NCBI GenBank assembly: GCA_013151645.1
Contig: JAADHU010000037.1
Coordinates: 1 to 42,275, forward strand
DNA: 42,275 bases
Direction: 5' to 3'
DNA from: Gammaproteobacteria bacterium
Lineage (GTDB): Bacteria > Pseudomonadota > Gammaproteobacteria > Steroidobacterales > Woeseiaceae
The notes below the pieces were generated by a model that saw only the letters and a list, made by a program, of their open reading frames with translations, had not been told where the DNA came from and searched no databases. The translations under genes and the position numbers were made by a program. Below, in pieces: positions 16,476-24,218 of this stretch; the stretch's first letter is position 1, and every line of letters begins with the position of its first letter.

Positions 16476-16967
16476 CTACTGCACTAACCAGCTGCCGTCG
16501 GCCTGCAGGCATGCTGTACCGTAGACCTCCTCATTCGTCTGGTTGCCTATCGTTGCGTCCAGGCTGAACTCTCGACACGGTCCACTACGCTGCTCATAAG
16601 TGCGTGTTGGCGTAAGCGTGTAGCGATAGCCACTATCAGGGTTGACCCAGGTTCTTGACTCACCGGTTCGAAAGTCGTCTAGCGATTGAGCCGCCAGCAT
16701 ACGATCCGTATCGTCCATGCTCTCCCCGATGTGTTGGCCGATCATGCTACCGGCAAGAGAACCGAGAATAATCGCAGCCGTCCGGCCGTGACCATCGCCT
16801 ACCTGCGCACCGACAACGCCGCCAACGACAGCACCAATTACCTGACCCTGCTGTCCATGCATGGTCGTCTCACAGCCGTACACAAAAAGTGTCGACAAGA
16901 GCGTCAGCACGACGGCAGCGCGCAGAGGCGTTATCGTTCGTTTTTTGTTGGTCGCTTTGCGATTCAT
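16476..16967 (-). CDS. Glycine-zipper lipoprotein (17-kDa surface antigen-like)
   Basis: A 163-residue lipoprotein. The signal peptide ends LFVYGC (Cys32). A glycine-zipper segment at 43-82 (VIGAVVGGVVGAQVG and ILGSLAGSMIGQHIG) is typical of the rickettsial 17-kDa antigen/RT0821 family. The C-terminal domain has WVNPDSGYRYTLTPTRTYEQ and GPCREFSLDATIG..., the usual surface-antigen beta domain with a Cys pair. It is likely anchored in the outer membrane. As the first gene of the long minus-strand run, it would take the promoter upstream of 16967; an OmpR-like site lies about 200 bases upstream. Confidence 0.88.
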   Translation of the reverse strand: MNRKATNKKRTITPLRAAVVLTLLSTLFVYGCETTMHGQQGQVIGAVVGGVVGAQVGDGHGRTAAIILGSLAGSMIGQHIGESMDDTDRMLAAQSLDDFRTGESRTWVNPDSGYRYTLTPTRTYEQRSGPCREFSLDATIGNQTNEEVYGTACLQADGSWLVQ

Positions 16968-17274
16968 ATCAGTTCACTCCCAGGTCAAACGGCCGCGAAG
17001 TACTTACTGGCTGTCGCCGGCATCAAATTCAGCAAACCGGAACATGCTGGCGATTAGCGGTAAGCCCCATGGCACGACCAATGCGACCCTTTCTATTCGC
17101 GTATGGTCGATCCACGAAAACAAGATTACGGCAGCGATGTTTCCGGTTGATTTCGGGAATGACCGAAATTGTTACAAAATGTATCGGTAACGTTTCTTGC
17201 TCGTCGTAACGTGCAAATCATCTGCGGCAGTGGCTGGTTGTCTGTATCGATGCGATTGCACCACGGCACGCCTG
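16968..17274. other. 307-bp intergenic region between lipoprotein and pentaheme genes
   Basis: There is no convincing gene on either strand; the short frames here lack ribosome sites and recognisable products. The region must hold the promoter of the minus-strand lipoprotein gene (start 16967) and the end of the pentaheme transcript. The only distinct element I see is the OmpR-like direct repeat at 17168-17186. No clear intrinsic terminator was found. Confidence 0.6.
17168..17186 (+). promoter_or_regulatory. Candidate OmpR-type direct-repeat site (copy B)
   Basis: The sequence contains GTTAC followed 10 bases later by GTATC, within ATTGTTACAAAATGTATCG. It matches 15 of 19 positions of the element just before the ompR-like gene (20226-20244). 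Tandem five-base half-sites with a 10-base period are how OmpR dimers contact DNA. It lies about 200 bases upstream of the glycine-zipper lipoprotein gene. Confidence 0.4.
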
Positions 17275-18987
17275 TCAGAAATTGATACTGCCGGAGTCGC
17301 TGCTAATAAGTTCAAAGCGCATGCGTGCACCGTTATCCAGATCCTCAAAAAAGGCGACACGTGCTTCGTCCGAGTCGATAAACAGGTCCTGACCGAAGCC
17401 GTAAGCCATGGTTTGGTAATTCAAACTGGCTTCAATGGTGTAGTTACCGGGTGCCAGACCGGCGATTTGATAGTGCACCCGGTCGCCGCCGCCGACAAAG
17501 TCCGAATCCGTCATTGCGTCGCCGCGCGGCTGGATGGTCCCCGGAACGAGGGTCTTGTCCATGCCAGTTGGCAGCAGACGATTGTCTTTACGATAAGTTG
17601 CCGCCTCCAGCAGCGTGTAAGTCAGGTCGCCGTCAACATTTTGCATGATTGTTTCATAGCTCTGAACCTGATCGGCACTGGTGATGATGTCGTAGTGCGC
17701 TTCAAATTGGCCGGGACTGCTGTCACTTTCCAAGCCTGATATTTTTCCCATCGCATCGATTGCACCCGACTCAAATACGACGACGCCCGATGCATCGGAA
17801 ATTGTGACGTGCAGCCATGCCCGGCGGGAGGGATATCCGGTCGGAAACTTGTGTCCACTAAGATTACTTACTCGAACGGTAAAATCGAGGTCGTCACCAG
17901 CACGAACGATGTTTTCCAGCGTGAGACTCGCCGCACTGGCGAGGAACGTACGCGTTTCCGCGATGACCTTGTCGAATCCGCTCGCGGTGATGTTGAGCGC
18001 CTGCGCGTTCTGACCGAGGATATCCAGCATGTAGGTGTTGCCCCCGACGAATGTGTGTTGCGCAAAGTCGGCACGAAGCGGCAGGCCGTTCGTTGGGCGC
18101 GTCGATATTGTCATATCACCGGTAGCCAACGGCATATGGCAGTCCTGGCAACTATCGGTAGCTGCAAATACACTGTTTTGCCACTCTGTGTAAACCATTT
18201 GTTCCGGAAAGGACTGGTTGGTGACAATGCCCTGAGTGTCAACAACCCTTGTACTCAGGTTGTGGCAAGTGGCACAGAGTTCAGATGACGAGACATGTGC
18301 GCTCGCAGTGGGCGTGAAGCCGATCTGATTCTGCATCGGTGTCACGAAGGGATTGTCATACTGCCCGTACAACAGACGATCGATACCAAAGTTGAACGCG
18401 ACCGTGAAATTTCCGGAAAACCCAGCATCACTACCAAGCGCCGCTGAATCTTCTATTTGATGGCACAGAGTACAGCTGACGCCTTCGTTTGCGGCATCAA
18501 ACAAGGGATTGTCCGGATGCAACAAACCGCTGTCGCCAAACAACGCGGCGCTGATGCCGGAGAATTCCACCTCGGTGCTCGCCATAGGTACATGGCAACG
18601 TCCACAGGTTGTCTCGATCTCTTCTTGAAGCGCCGGGTTGCGTTTGATTTCACTGGCGACTTTGGCTCGCCAAAGCGGATCTCGGGCACTGTTGGCCATC
18701 ATGGTTGCCTGCCAGTCCACAACGATGGAAACGTCATCGCCCACGGCATCCCGAAGTCCATCGTGACAAGACGAACAGTTTTGAGACCCCGTGAAGTGAT
18801 CGGTAGAAAATGCGTGGTTGGTGGTACTGTCAGCAATCGCAGTAGGTGGAACCGGCGTCGGCGTCGGCAGTGGAAGTGTCGTTCCAGGATCGCTGCCGCC
18901 TCCTCCACCGCAGGCGCCCAGGAACACGAACAGTATCGGTAAGAGCCGATACCGGTTAAACCATTTATGCCGCGACCGGAGAATCAT
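17275..18987 (-). CDS. Pentaheme c-type cytochrome lipoprotein
   Basis: About 570 residues. A basic N-terminus and hydrophobic stretch end FVFLGAC, a lipobox, followed by a Gly/Pro/Thr-rich linker. Five CxxCH heme sites follow (CSSCH, CGRCH, CTLCH, CATCH and CQDCH; residues about 71, 128, 172, 238 and 280 from this start), then a heme-free C-terminal beta-rich region with SGHKFPTGYPSRRAWLHVTI. That layout is common in multiheme cytochromes of the c554/NrfB-like class, which carry electrons in the periplasm or at the cell surface. The ATG at 18987 gives a normal-length lipoprotein signal; the ATG at 19011 is an alternative. Both overlap the end of the upstream small gene. The redox partner is unknown; the c'-like cytochrome upstream is one candidate. 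Confidence 0.87.
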   Translation of the reverse strand: MILRSRHKWFNRYRLLPILFVFLGACGGGGGSDPGTTLPLPTPTPVPPTAIADSTTNHAFSTDHFTGSQNCSSCHDGLRDAVGDDVSIVVDWQATMMANSARDPLWRAKVASEIKRNPALQEEIETTCGRCHVPMASTEVEFSGISAALFGDSGLLHPDNPLFDAANEGVSCTLCHQIEDSAALGSDAGFSGNFTVAFNFGIDRLLYGQYDNPFVTPMQNQIGFTPTASAHVSSSELCATCHNLSTRVVDTQGIVTNQSFPEQMVYTEWQNSVFAATDSCQDCHMPLATGDMTISTRPTNGLPLRADFAQHTFVGGNTYMLDILGQNAQALNITASGFDKVIAETRTFLASAASLTLENIVRAGDDLDFTVRVSNLSGHKFPTGYPSRRAWLHVTISDASGVVVFESGAIDAMGKISGLESDSSPGQFEAHYDIITSADQVQSYETIMQNVDGDLTYTLLEAATYRKDNRLLPTGMDKTLVPGTIQPRGDAMTDSDFVGGGDRVHYQIAGLAPGNYTIEASLNYQTMAYGFGQDLFIDSDEARVAFFEDLDNGARMRFELISSDSGSINF

Positions 18988-19171
18988 GTTCTTCACTTGT
19001 GTGCTCTGCATGTATTGTTACCATTTCTCTATCACCATCCAGGCCTATGCCGGAGAACGCGGGCATGTCGTGGCCCTTACCCATGCCAATCTGCGTGTTT
19101 TGTGCCGATACAGCATGCGCGAAGGCTACCGCCATTCCCGCTGCTGTCAGTACGAAGATAATTCGTCGCAT
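18965..19171 (-). CDS. Small secreted protein, 68 residues
   Basis: MRRIIFVLTAAGMAVAFAHAVSA forms a textbook signal peptide. It leaves a mature peptide of about 45 residues rich in Gly, His, Met and acidic residues (IGMGKGHDMPAFSG, HAEHTSEEHDSP). GGGGAG lies 8 bases before the ATG. Its stop overlaps the start of the pentaheme gene, indicating coupling. I do not recognise the family. The His/Met content could suit metal binding or heme delivery, but that is speculation. Confidence 0.65.
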   Translation of the reverse strand: MRRIIFVLTAAGMAVAFAHAVSAQNTQIGMGKGHDMPAFSGIGLDGDREMVTIHAEHTSEEHDSPVAA

Positions 19172-19272
19172 TTTTCCAGCTCCCCTATAGAGTGCATTTC
19201 TTGTTGCTCGCAGTTGTGAAAATTCATGCAGCAGAAACCAGACGGACGGCTGCTTGTAATACTCACGGCTGT

Positions 19273-19746
19273 TTACCCTGGGTCACTGGCGACCAGGCGA
19301 TAGGCCCTGTGACAGGCCACACAATTTCCGGTTAGCTCACCGAGTTGCTGCGAGACTTGTTCCGTGCTCCCGAATTGCTCGGCGTCGAGCGCCAGTTGGT
19401 CGAATCGTAAGTGTGTATCCATTCCGAGTTTGCGAAACCCCATCGGCAACCTGGCCGCGAATTCTGCCGACTGTGGACCCATGTTCGCCCGCCCGACTTT
19501 TCGTCCGGCAACCGCCACCGTGTTCAAGTCCCCTGCATTGTTAGCCACGATGATCGTCTGTACCGCCTCGAGCAGACCACGCATTTCTTCAAGAACAAGA
19601 TCGCGCTCTGCCGGCGTTACGATGATCGCCGCACGGCCATCCGGTGAGGTCCCGACAACGCCGCCTACCATGATTCTGGAAGCGAGCACTATTGAGACCA
19701 AGCCCAGAACCACGGCAATCGCCCAACAAAACCTGTGTCTACTCAT
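19273..19746 (-). CDS. Monoheme cytochrome c'-like exported protein
   Basis: A 157-residue protein starting MSRHRFCWAIAVVLGLVSIV, a signal peptide or anchor. The remainder is a helical domain with a single C-terminal heme motif, Cys142-Val-Ala-Cys145-His146, near the end, as in cytochrome c' four-helix bundles. Upstream in-frame starts exist (to 19848), but the ATG at 19746 follows the previous gene's stop by one base (TGATATG), strongly suggesting coupled translation from there. Cytochrome c' proteins bind NO or serve in periplasmic electron transfer. It is grouped with the pentaheme lipoprotein, though about 100 bp separates it from the small secreted gene. Confidence 0.82.
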   Translation of the reverse strand: MSRHRFCWAIAVVLGLVSIVLASRIMVGGVVGTSPDGRAAIIVTPAERDLVLEEMRGLLEAVQTIIVANNAGDLNTVAVAGRKVGRANMGPQSAEFAARLPMGFRKLGMDTHLRFDQLALDAEQFGSTEQVSQQLGELTGNCVACHRAYRLVASDPG

Positions 19747-19747
19747 A

Positions 19748-20092
19748 TCAATGTTTGCCGCTGCGTTGGCCATGACTCCTGCCACGGCCTTGTCCATTTT
19801 CCTGACCCCTTCGTTGGCCCTGGTTGTCGTAGCCACGTGACTTTTCACGGTCTTGATTCTGATCGCGGTTCTGCTGCTGTTTTTCGGTGCCCTGATCCCT
19901 CATCCGATTTTGATTGCGATCGTGGCGTATCGTCTGCTTGTCGTTGTTCGTCATCGTTTCCCGATTCAAACTACGATCTTGCTGTCGTACTTGATCAGTT
20001 ACGGCCGCTGTTTCCTGCCCGTACACCACACCGCCAAGCACAAGGCTCGCGCCGAGCAGTAACCCTGCAAGTCGCACAATTCCTGGTTTCAT
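19748..20092 (-). CDS. Exported, extremely polar small protein (Gln/Arg/Asp/Asn-rich)
   Basis: A 114-residue protein. The signal peptide MKPGIVRLAGLLLGASLVLGG is followed by a mature part of low complexity dominated by Q, R, N, D, G and K, with QQQNRDQNQDRE and GQRRGQENGQGRGRSHGQ, probably intrinsically disordered. A GGGAGA site lies 7 bases before the ATG at 20092. The stop is one base before the start of the c'-like cytochrome. I do not recognise the family. It diverges from the OmpR-type regulator gene, which may control it. Confidence 0.7.
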   Translation of the reverse strand: MKPGIVRLAGLLLGASLVLGGVVYGQETAAVTDQVRQQDRSLNRETMTNNDKQTIRHDRNQNRMRDQGTEKQQQNRDQNQDREKSRGYDNQGQRRGQENGQGRGRSHGQRSGKH

Positions 20093-20160
20093 TGTGATTC
20101 TCCCGATTCCGTCGAAAATATACTTGTGTCCCGCGCCCATCGTTCAGCGGCCAATGCGGG

Positions 20161-20166
20161 TATAAT
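20161..20166 (+). promoter_or_regulatory. Candidate -10 box for the ompR-like gene
   Basis: A perfect TATAAT hexamer lies 80 bases before the chosen regulator start. No good -35 is found at 16-18 bases, so this is either a weak or activator-dependent promoter or chance. Confidence 0.3.
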
Positions 20167-20225
20167 TAGTCATTGAGTTGAGCATGCACCGACAGTGTTT
20201 CGCAGGTATGTCACCACCGAGAAAA

Positions 20226-20244
20226 TTTGTTACAAATTGTTTCC
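20226..20244 (+). promoter_or_regulatory. Candidate OmpR-type direct-repeat site (copy A)
   Basis: GTTAC at 20229 and GTTTC at 20239 are spaced 10 bases apart within TTTGTTACAAATTGTTTCC, ending one base before the ATG of the regulator gene. It also contains the dyad AATTTG-TTA-CAAATT. Occupancy would overlap the ribosome-binding region, as expected for autoregulation. A second copy is at 17168-17186. Confidence 0.42.
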
Positions 20245-20245
20245 T

Positions 20246-20977
20246 ATGAATTTACGTACTCCGGAAAAAACACCCGACGAACCGCTTCTGCTGGTGGTTG
20301 ATGACGACGAAGGCATTCGTGACCTCCTGTGCCGCTATCTCGCAGAGCAGGGTTTTCGTGTCGCTGCGGCTGCGGACGGTCCGGCAATGGATCAATGGTT
20401 GGCTGACAATACGCCGGATCTCGTCATTCTCGATCTGATGCTTCCGGGTGAAGATGGACTGTCACTGGCGCGTCGCCTTCGTGGCGACCAGAACCCGCCT
20501 ATGATCTCGGCCCGAGGAGACGATGTCGACCGTATTGTCGGGCTGGAAGTCGGTGCTGATGATTATCTGGCAAAACCGTTTAATCCGCGTGAGTTGCTGG
20601 CGCGTGTGCGTGCGGTGCTACGCCGTAATTGCCGCCCCAACGAATCGGATACACAGGACGATAGCGGTTATTCATTCGGGCCGTTTCTCTTTGACCCGCT
20701 GAGACGAACACTGAGTCGGGGTGACCAGCAAATTGAGCTCTCGCGAGCCGAACTGGACTTGCTGAATGTCTTTGTGCGCCACCCGAATCGGGTCCTCAGT
20801 CGCGATTTCATCATGGAGGATCTGGCGGGCAACAACCGCGACCCACTTGACCGCAGCGTCGATGTCAGGGTAACGCGGCTGCGACACAAGATCGAGGATG
20901 ACCCATCACATCCACGATTTGTAAAAACCGTCTGGGGGGTTGGCTATCAATTCAACACTGAGCCCACAACGAATTGA
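20246..20977 (+). CDS. ompR: OmpR-family response regulator
   Basis: A 243-residue regulator. The receiver domain has acidic pocket VVDDDE (18-22) and phospho-acceptor Asp63 in VILDLMLPGEDG; Lys110 is in DDYLAKPFNPRELLARVRAVLRR, nearly identical to E. coli OmpR. A winged-helix output domain spans about 150-240 and ends FVKTVWGVGYQF. It is oddly short between Asp63 and the conserved Ser/Thr (Ser88): 25 residues instead of 28 in E. coli OmpR as I recall it, so strand beta-4 is trimmed (NPPMISARG). The ATG at 20246 is chosen; a GTG at 20195 would add 17 residues. The stop overlaps the kinase start (TTGA). Confidence 0.92.
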   Translation: MNLRTPEKTPDEPLLLVVDDDEGIRDLLCRYLAEQGFRVAAAADGPAMDQWLADNTPDLVILDLMLPGEDGLSLARRLRGDQNPPMISARGDDVDRIVGLEVGADDYLAKPFNPRELLARVRAVLRRNCRPNESDTQDDSGYSFGPFLFDPLRRTLSRGDQQIELSRAELDLLNVFVRHPNRVLSRDFIMEDLAGNNRDPLDRSVDVRVTRLRHKIEDDPSHPRFVKTVWGVGYQFNTEPTTN

Positions 20978-22329
20978 AGATTATCCCGCAATCCTTGCTG
21001 TCACGAACGGCACTTACCATCTCACTCGCTCTACTGCTGTTCATGATCATAACGCTTGGTGCAGCTATCTATTTCGTAGCGATGCCGATTGCGAAGCGAT
21101 CAGCGGATGATCTGGCCGCGTTAATGATTCTGGCTGCGAACACCTGGCACGAATCTGTACCGGAAGAGCATGCCAATCTTCGTCAGCGACTAATGCAGGA
21201 TCACGGACTTGCCATCGCTACCCGCACGCCCGGTTTGCCCGTGCTGAAAATCGACTATCCGTATTTTCTCTTCCTGCGTGATGCGCTTGCCCGACGCACC
21301 GGCGAGTCGATTGACGTACTCAGGAATCCCGGCGGACACAGAGTCTGGGTCGATATTCCGGTGAACGGGAACACCGTTCGCGTGGGCCTTGCCAGAGAGC
21401 GTATCAGTGCGAGCCCACCGCTTGTGTTGCTTCTGGTCATAAGCGGAGGCGCGTTACTGGTACTAATCACCAGTATTGTGGTGGTTCGTCGAGTTATCGG
21501 GCCGCTGGAACGACTATCCCACGCCGTGCAAGAAATTGGCCAGGGAAGTCAGCCACCGCCACTTGCGGAGGACGGTCCGGAAGAATTGGCGACGCTGGCA
21601 CGTGTATTTAACCGCATGTCGTTGGAAGTACACGACCTGCTCGAGAACCGTACCGTCATGGTTGCCGGCATTTCTCACGACCTGCGGACACCGTTAACGC
21701 GTCTTGGCCTCGCGATCGAAATGATCGGTGATCAAGGTGATCCGAAACTCGTTGCCGGCATACGGCGCGATCTGGCCGCAATGGAAAACCTGGTCAAACA
21801 GTTCATGGAACTGGCTCAGGGCCTGTCTGACGTGCGAGAGGAAGAAGTTGATCTCTGGCAGGTTCTCCGCATGCAGGTTGAAGACCTGCAACGGGCCGGT
21901 CATGATGTTCGACTAGGGCCCGACCCCGGCTGCCACCTCGTGGGCGATCCGTTCGCTTTGGCCCGTATCCTGACCAATTTACTTGATAACGCCGCTCATT
22001 ACGGCAACGGCAAACCGGTCGACGCGGAACTGCAATGCGAACCGGGACTGGTGAGCATTCGAATTTGTGATCGCGGTCCAGGTATCCCTGAGGCCGAACT
22101 TGAAGCGGTGTTCCGCCCGTTTCACCGACTGGACACTGCGCGAGAGGATCGTACCGGTGGTAGCGGGCTGGGGTTGGCTATCGCCCGCCAGCTTGCGAAC
22201 AAAAACGGCTGGACCATCGATCTCAAGCCGCGGCCGAGGGGCGGAACGGTTGCAGTTCTCCACCTGCGTACGCGGAAAAACCAGGATATTGAAAAAATTA
22301 ATTCAATGTCGCCAATCCGGAGCGGGTAG
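20974..22329 (+). CDS. envZ: EnvZ-type sensor histidine kinase
   Basis: A 451-residue inner-membrane sensor kinase. TM1 is about 12-34, the periplasmic sensor about 40-148, and TM2 about 149-171. HAMP follows at 172-224, then the H-box GISHDLRTPLTR with His235, which closely resembles EnvZ. The ATP-binding domain has NLLDNAAHYG (N box), DRGPGIP (G1) and GGSGLGLAIA (G2). The TTG start at 20974 overlaps the regulator stop as TTGA, with no other good start before TM1. It would phosphorylate the upstream regulator, probably in response to osmotic or envelope signals, as EnvZ does. The C-terminus has a short non-conserved tail. Confidence 0.92.
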   Translation: MKIIPQSLLSRTALTISLALLLFMIITLGAAIYFVAMPIAKRSADDLAALMILAANTWHESVPEEHANLRQRLMQDHGLAIATRTPGLPVLKIDYPYFLFLRDALARRTGESIDVLRNPGGHRVWVDIPVNGNTVRVGLARERISASPPLVLLLVISGGALLVLITSIVVVRRVIGPLERLSHAVQEIGQGSQPPPLAEDGPEELATLARVFNRMSLEVHDLLENRTVMVAGISHDLRTPLTRLGLAIEMIGDQGDPKLVAGIRRDLAAMENLVKQFMELAQGLSDVREEEVDLWQVLRMQVEDLQRAGHDVRLGPDPGCHLVGDPFALARILTNLLDNAAHYGNGKPVDAELQCEPGLVSIRICDRGPGIPEAELEAVFRPFHRLDTAREDRTGGSGLGLAIARQLANKNGWTIDLKPRPRGGTVAVLHLRTRKNQDIEKINSMSPIRSG

Positions 22330-22415
22330 TTCCCGCGAAGCCGGGGTCTCTCCTTTATCTTGCTATGCGCCCAATCCAGTACGGTAGACTGTATTTTTCC
22401 TTTACGGCTCACGCG

Positions 22416-24200
22416 ATGATTCCAGAAACGCATTCGACGTTCGTCTCTCGTTGTCGCGTAACGCTTTCTCTCCTCACGATATTCGCCTTCGGTGCCTGCA
22501 CCGAACCTGCCAGCAAGCTCGACGCGAACGACAATTCCGTTGTAATTTCCGTGCTCGGCACCAACGATGTGCACGGCGCATTGATTGCACACCCAGGCCG
22601 AGGAGGTCTGGCGACTTTCTCTGGATATGTCACTGCCTTGAGAGATGCTCGTGCGAATGATGGCGGCGCGGTGCTACTGATTGACGCCGGTGATATGTGG
22701 CAGGGAACGCTTGAGTCCAATCTGTCGGAAGGCGCCTCGGTGGTAGCAGCCTACAACGCACTGGGCTATACCGCCGCTGCCGTTGGCAATCACGAGTTCG
22801 ATTTCGGGCCAGCGGGGCCGATGCCGATTCCGGAGAACGATACGGACGATCCGCAGGGTTCGTTGAAACGGCGTGCGACCGAAGCCGGGTTTCCATTACT
22901 CGCCGCCAATCTGATCGACGAAACAACCGGTCTGCCCGTCGCGTGGCCCAACGTACAGCCGTCAACGATGGTGGAGGTGGAAGGCGTCAAGGTCGGCATC
23001 ATCGGCGTGATGACTAAAAACGCGCTGATAACCACCATCGCGGCCAATACGGTCGGGCTGCGAACGGCACCTTTGGCACAAACCATTGTCGACGAAGCAC
23101 AGAAACTTCGCGCCAGCGGTGCAACACTGATTATTGTGACCGCACACGCCGGCGGTCGGTGTGAAAACTTCGATAACCCGCTGGACCTGTCGTCCTGCGA
23201 CCTGACCGGCGAGATCATGCAGGTTGCCAACGAACTACCGCCAGGTCTGGTCGATCACATCTTTGCCGGACACGCGCATCGGGGAATAGCCCACGTCGTC
23301 AATGGCGTATCCATCGTATCCAGCTACTCCAATGCACGCTTTTTCGGGCGTGTTGATTTCACGCTGAACCGCGCGACACATATCATCCAGGACCGTGAAA
23401 TATTTCCACCGCAGCGGATTTGCGCTTTCGTTGTCGATAACGGCAATGAATGTGCATCTGCGGAAGACGAAGCAACTTCCGCCGTCGTCGCTCGCTACGA
23501 AAACAGACCAATCGTGCCAAACGAAGCCGTTATTTCCATTGCCGAACAGGTCGCCGCCCAGGTTGAAAAAAAGAAAGCGCAAAAACTTGGTGTTTATCTG
23601 GATACCGCTATAACGCTTGACGGTGAACCCGAAACCGCACTCGGCCACCTGATGGTGAAGGCGATGCTGGAATCGAACGATGCCGATGTATCGCTGCACA
23701 ACGTGTCCGGTGGCATCCGTGCGAATCTACCCGAGGGCGATCTAACCTACGGTAGTGTTTTCAAGATGTTTCCTTTTGACAATCGCGTCGTCGTTCTCGA
23801 TTTGTCCGGTGCTGAATTGCGTCAGGTCCTTGCACATCAGGTACCCAGACACCAACGGCGCGCCGGAATTTCGGGCATGCACGTGCTCATCACCTGCGAT
23901 AGCGACACAATGAACGTCAGGATGACACTTGACGACGGCCGCGACATTCTGGACGAGGATCGAGTCAAGGTTGTCGTAAACGACTTTTTAGTCTTTGGCG
24001 GCGATGGCCTGTTGACACCGATCATGCCGGATGGCGGTTTCACGTTCTCAGCCGACCTGCCGATGGTGCGCGATGTCCTGGTGACCTGGTTCAGCAACCA
24101 GGACGGACCGCTGCGGGCGGATCAGTTTCTTGGCCCGGCGAATCGCCGCTGGAATATTCCGCAGCCGATTCCGACCACGTGTACTTTGCAAAACCCCTGA
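22416..24200 (+). CDS. 5'-nucleotidase / metallophosphatase lipoprotein (UshA-like)
   Basis: A protein of about 594 residues. The signal peptide ends TIFAFGAC (lipobox). The N-terminal metallophosphoesterase domain has GTNDVHGAL, DAGDMWQGT, GNHEFDFG, TAHAGG and AGHAHRG, the dinuclear metal ligands of the UshA/CpdB family. The C-terminal 5'-nucleotidase domain has NVSGGIRANLPEGDLTYGSVFKMFPFDN and VVNDFLVFGGDG. Such enzymes hydrolyse extracellular nucleotides or UDP-sugars in the periplasm. The ATG at 22416 is chosen so the signal peptide is near the N-terminus; 22365 is an alternative. It follows the kinase by about 85 bases and may be read from the same or its own promoter. Confidence 0.9.
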   Translation: MIPETHSTFVSRCRVTLSLLTIFAFGACTEPASKLDANDNSVVISVLGTNDVHGALIAHPGRGGLATFSGYVTALRDARANDGGAVLLIDAGDMWQGTLESNLSEGASVVAAYNALGYTAAAVGNHEFDFGPAGPMPIPENDTDDPQGSLKRRATEAGFPLLAANLIDETTGLPVAWPNVQPSTMVEVEGVKVGIIGVMTKNALITTIAANTVGLRTAPLAQTIVDEAQKLRASGATLIIVTAHAGGRCENFDNPLDLSSCDLTGEIMQVANELPPGLVDHIFAGHAHRGIAHVVNGVSIVSSYSNARFFGRVDFTLNRATHIIQDREIFPPQRICAFVVDNGNECASAEDEATSAVVARYENRPIVPNEAVISIAEQVAAQVEKKKAQKLGVYLDTAITLDGEPETALGHLMVKAMLESNDADVSLHNVSGGIRANLPEGDLTYGSVFKMFPFDNRVVVLDLSGAELRQVLAHQVPRHQRRAGISGMHVLITCDSDTMNVRMTLDDGRDILDEDRVKVVVNDFLVFGGDGLLTPIMPDGGFTFSADLPMVRDVLVTWFSNQDGPLRADQFLGPANRRWNIPQPIPTTCTLQNP

Positions 24201-24218
24201 CGAGAGCAGTTACGTCCG

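Noticed and set aside
22322-22336. Hairpin at the kinase stop (GCGGG/CCCGC) as a terminator
   Set aside because: The stem is five bases and no T-run follows, so termination here cannot be supported.
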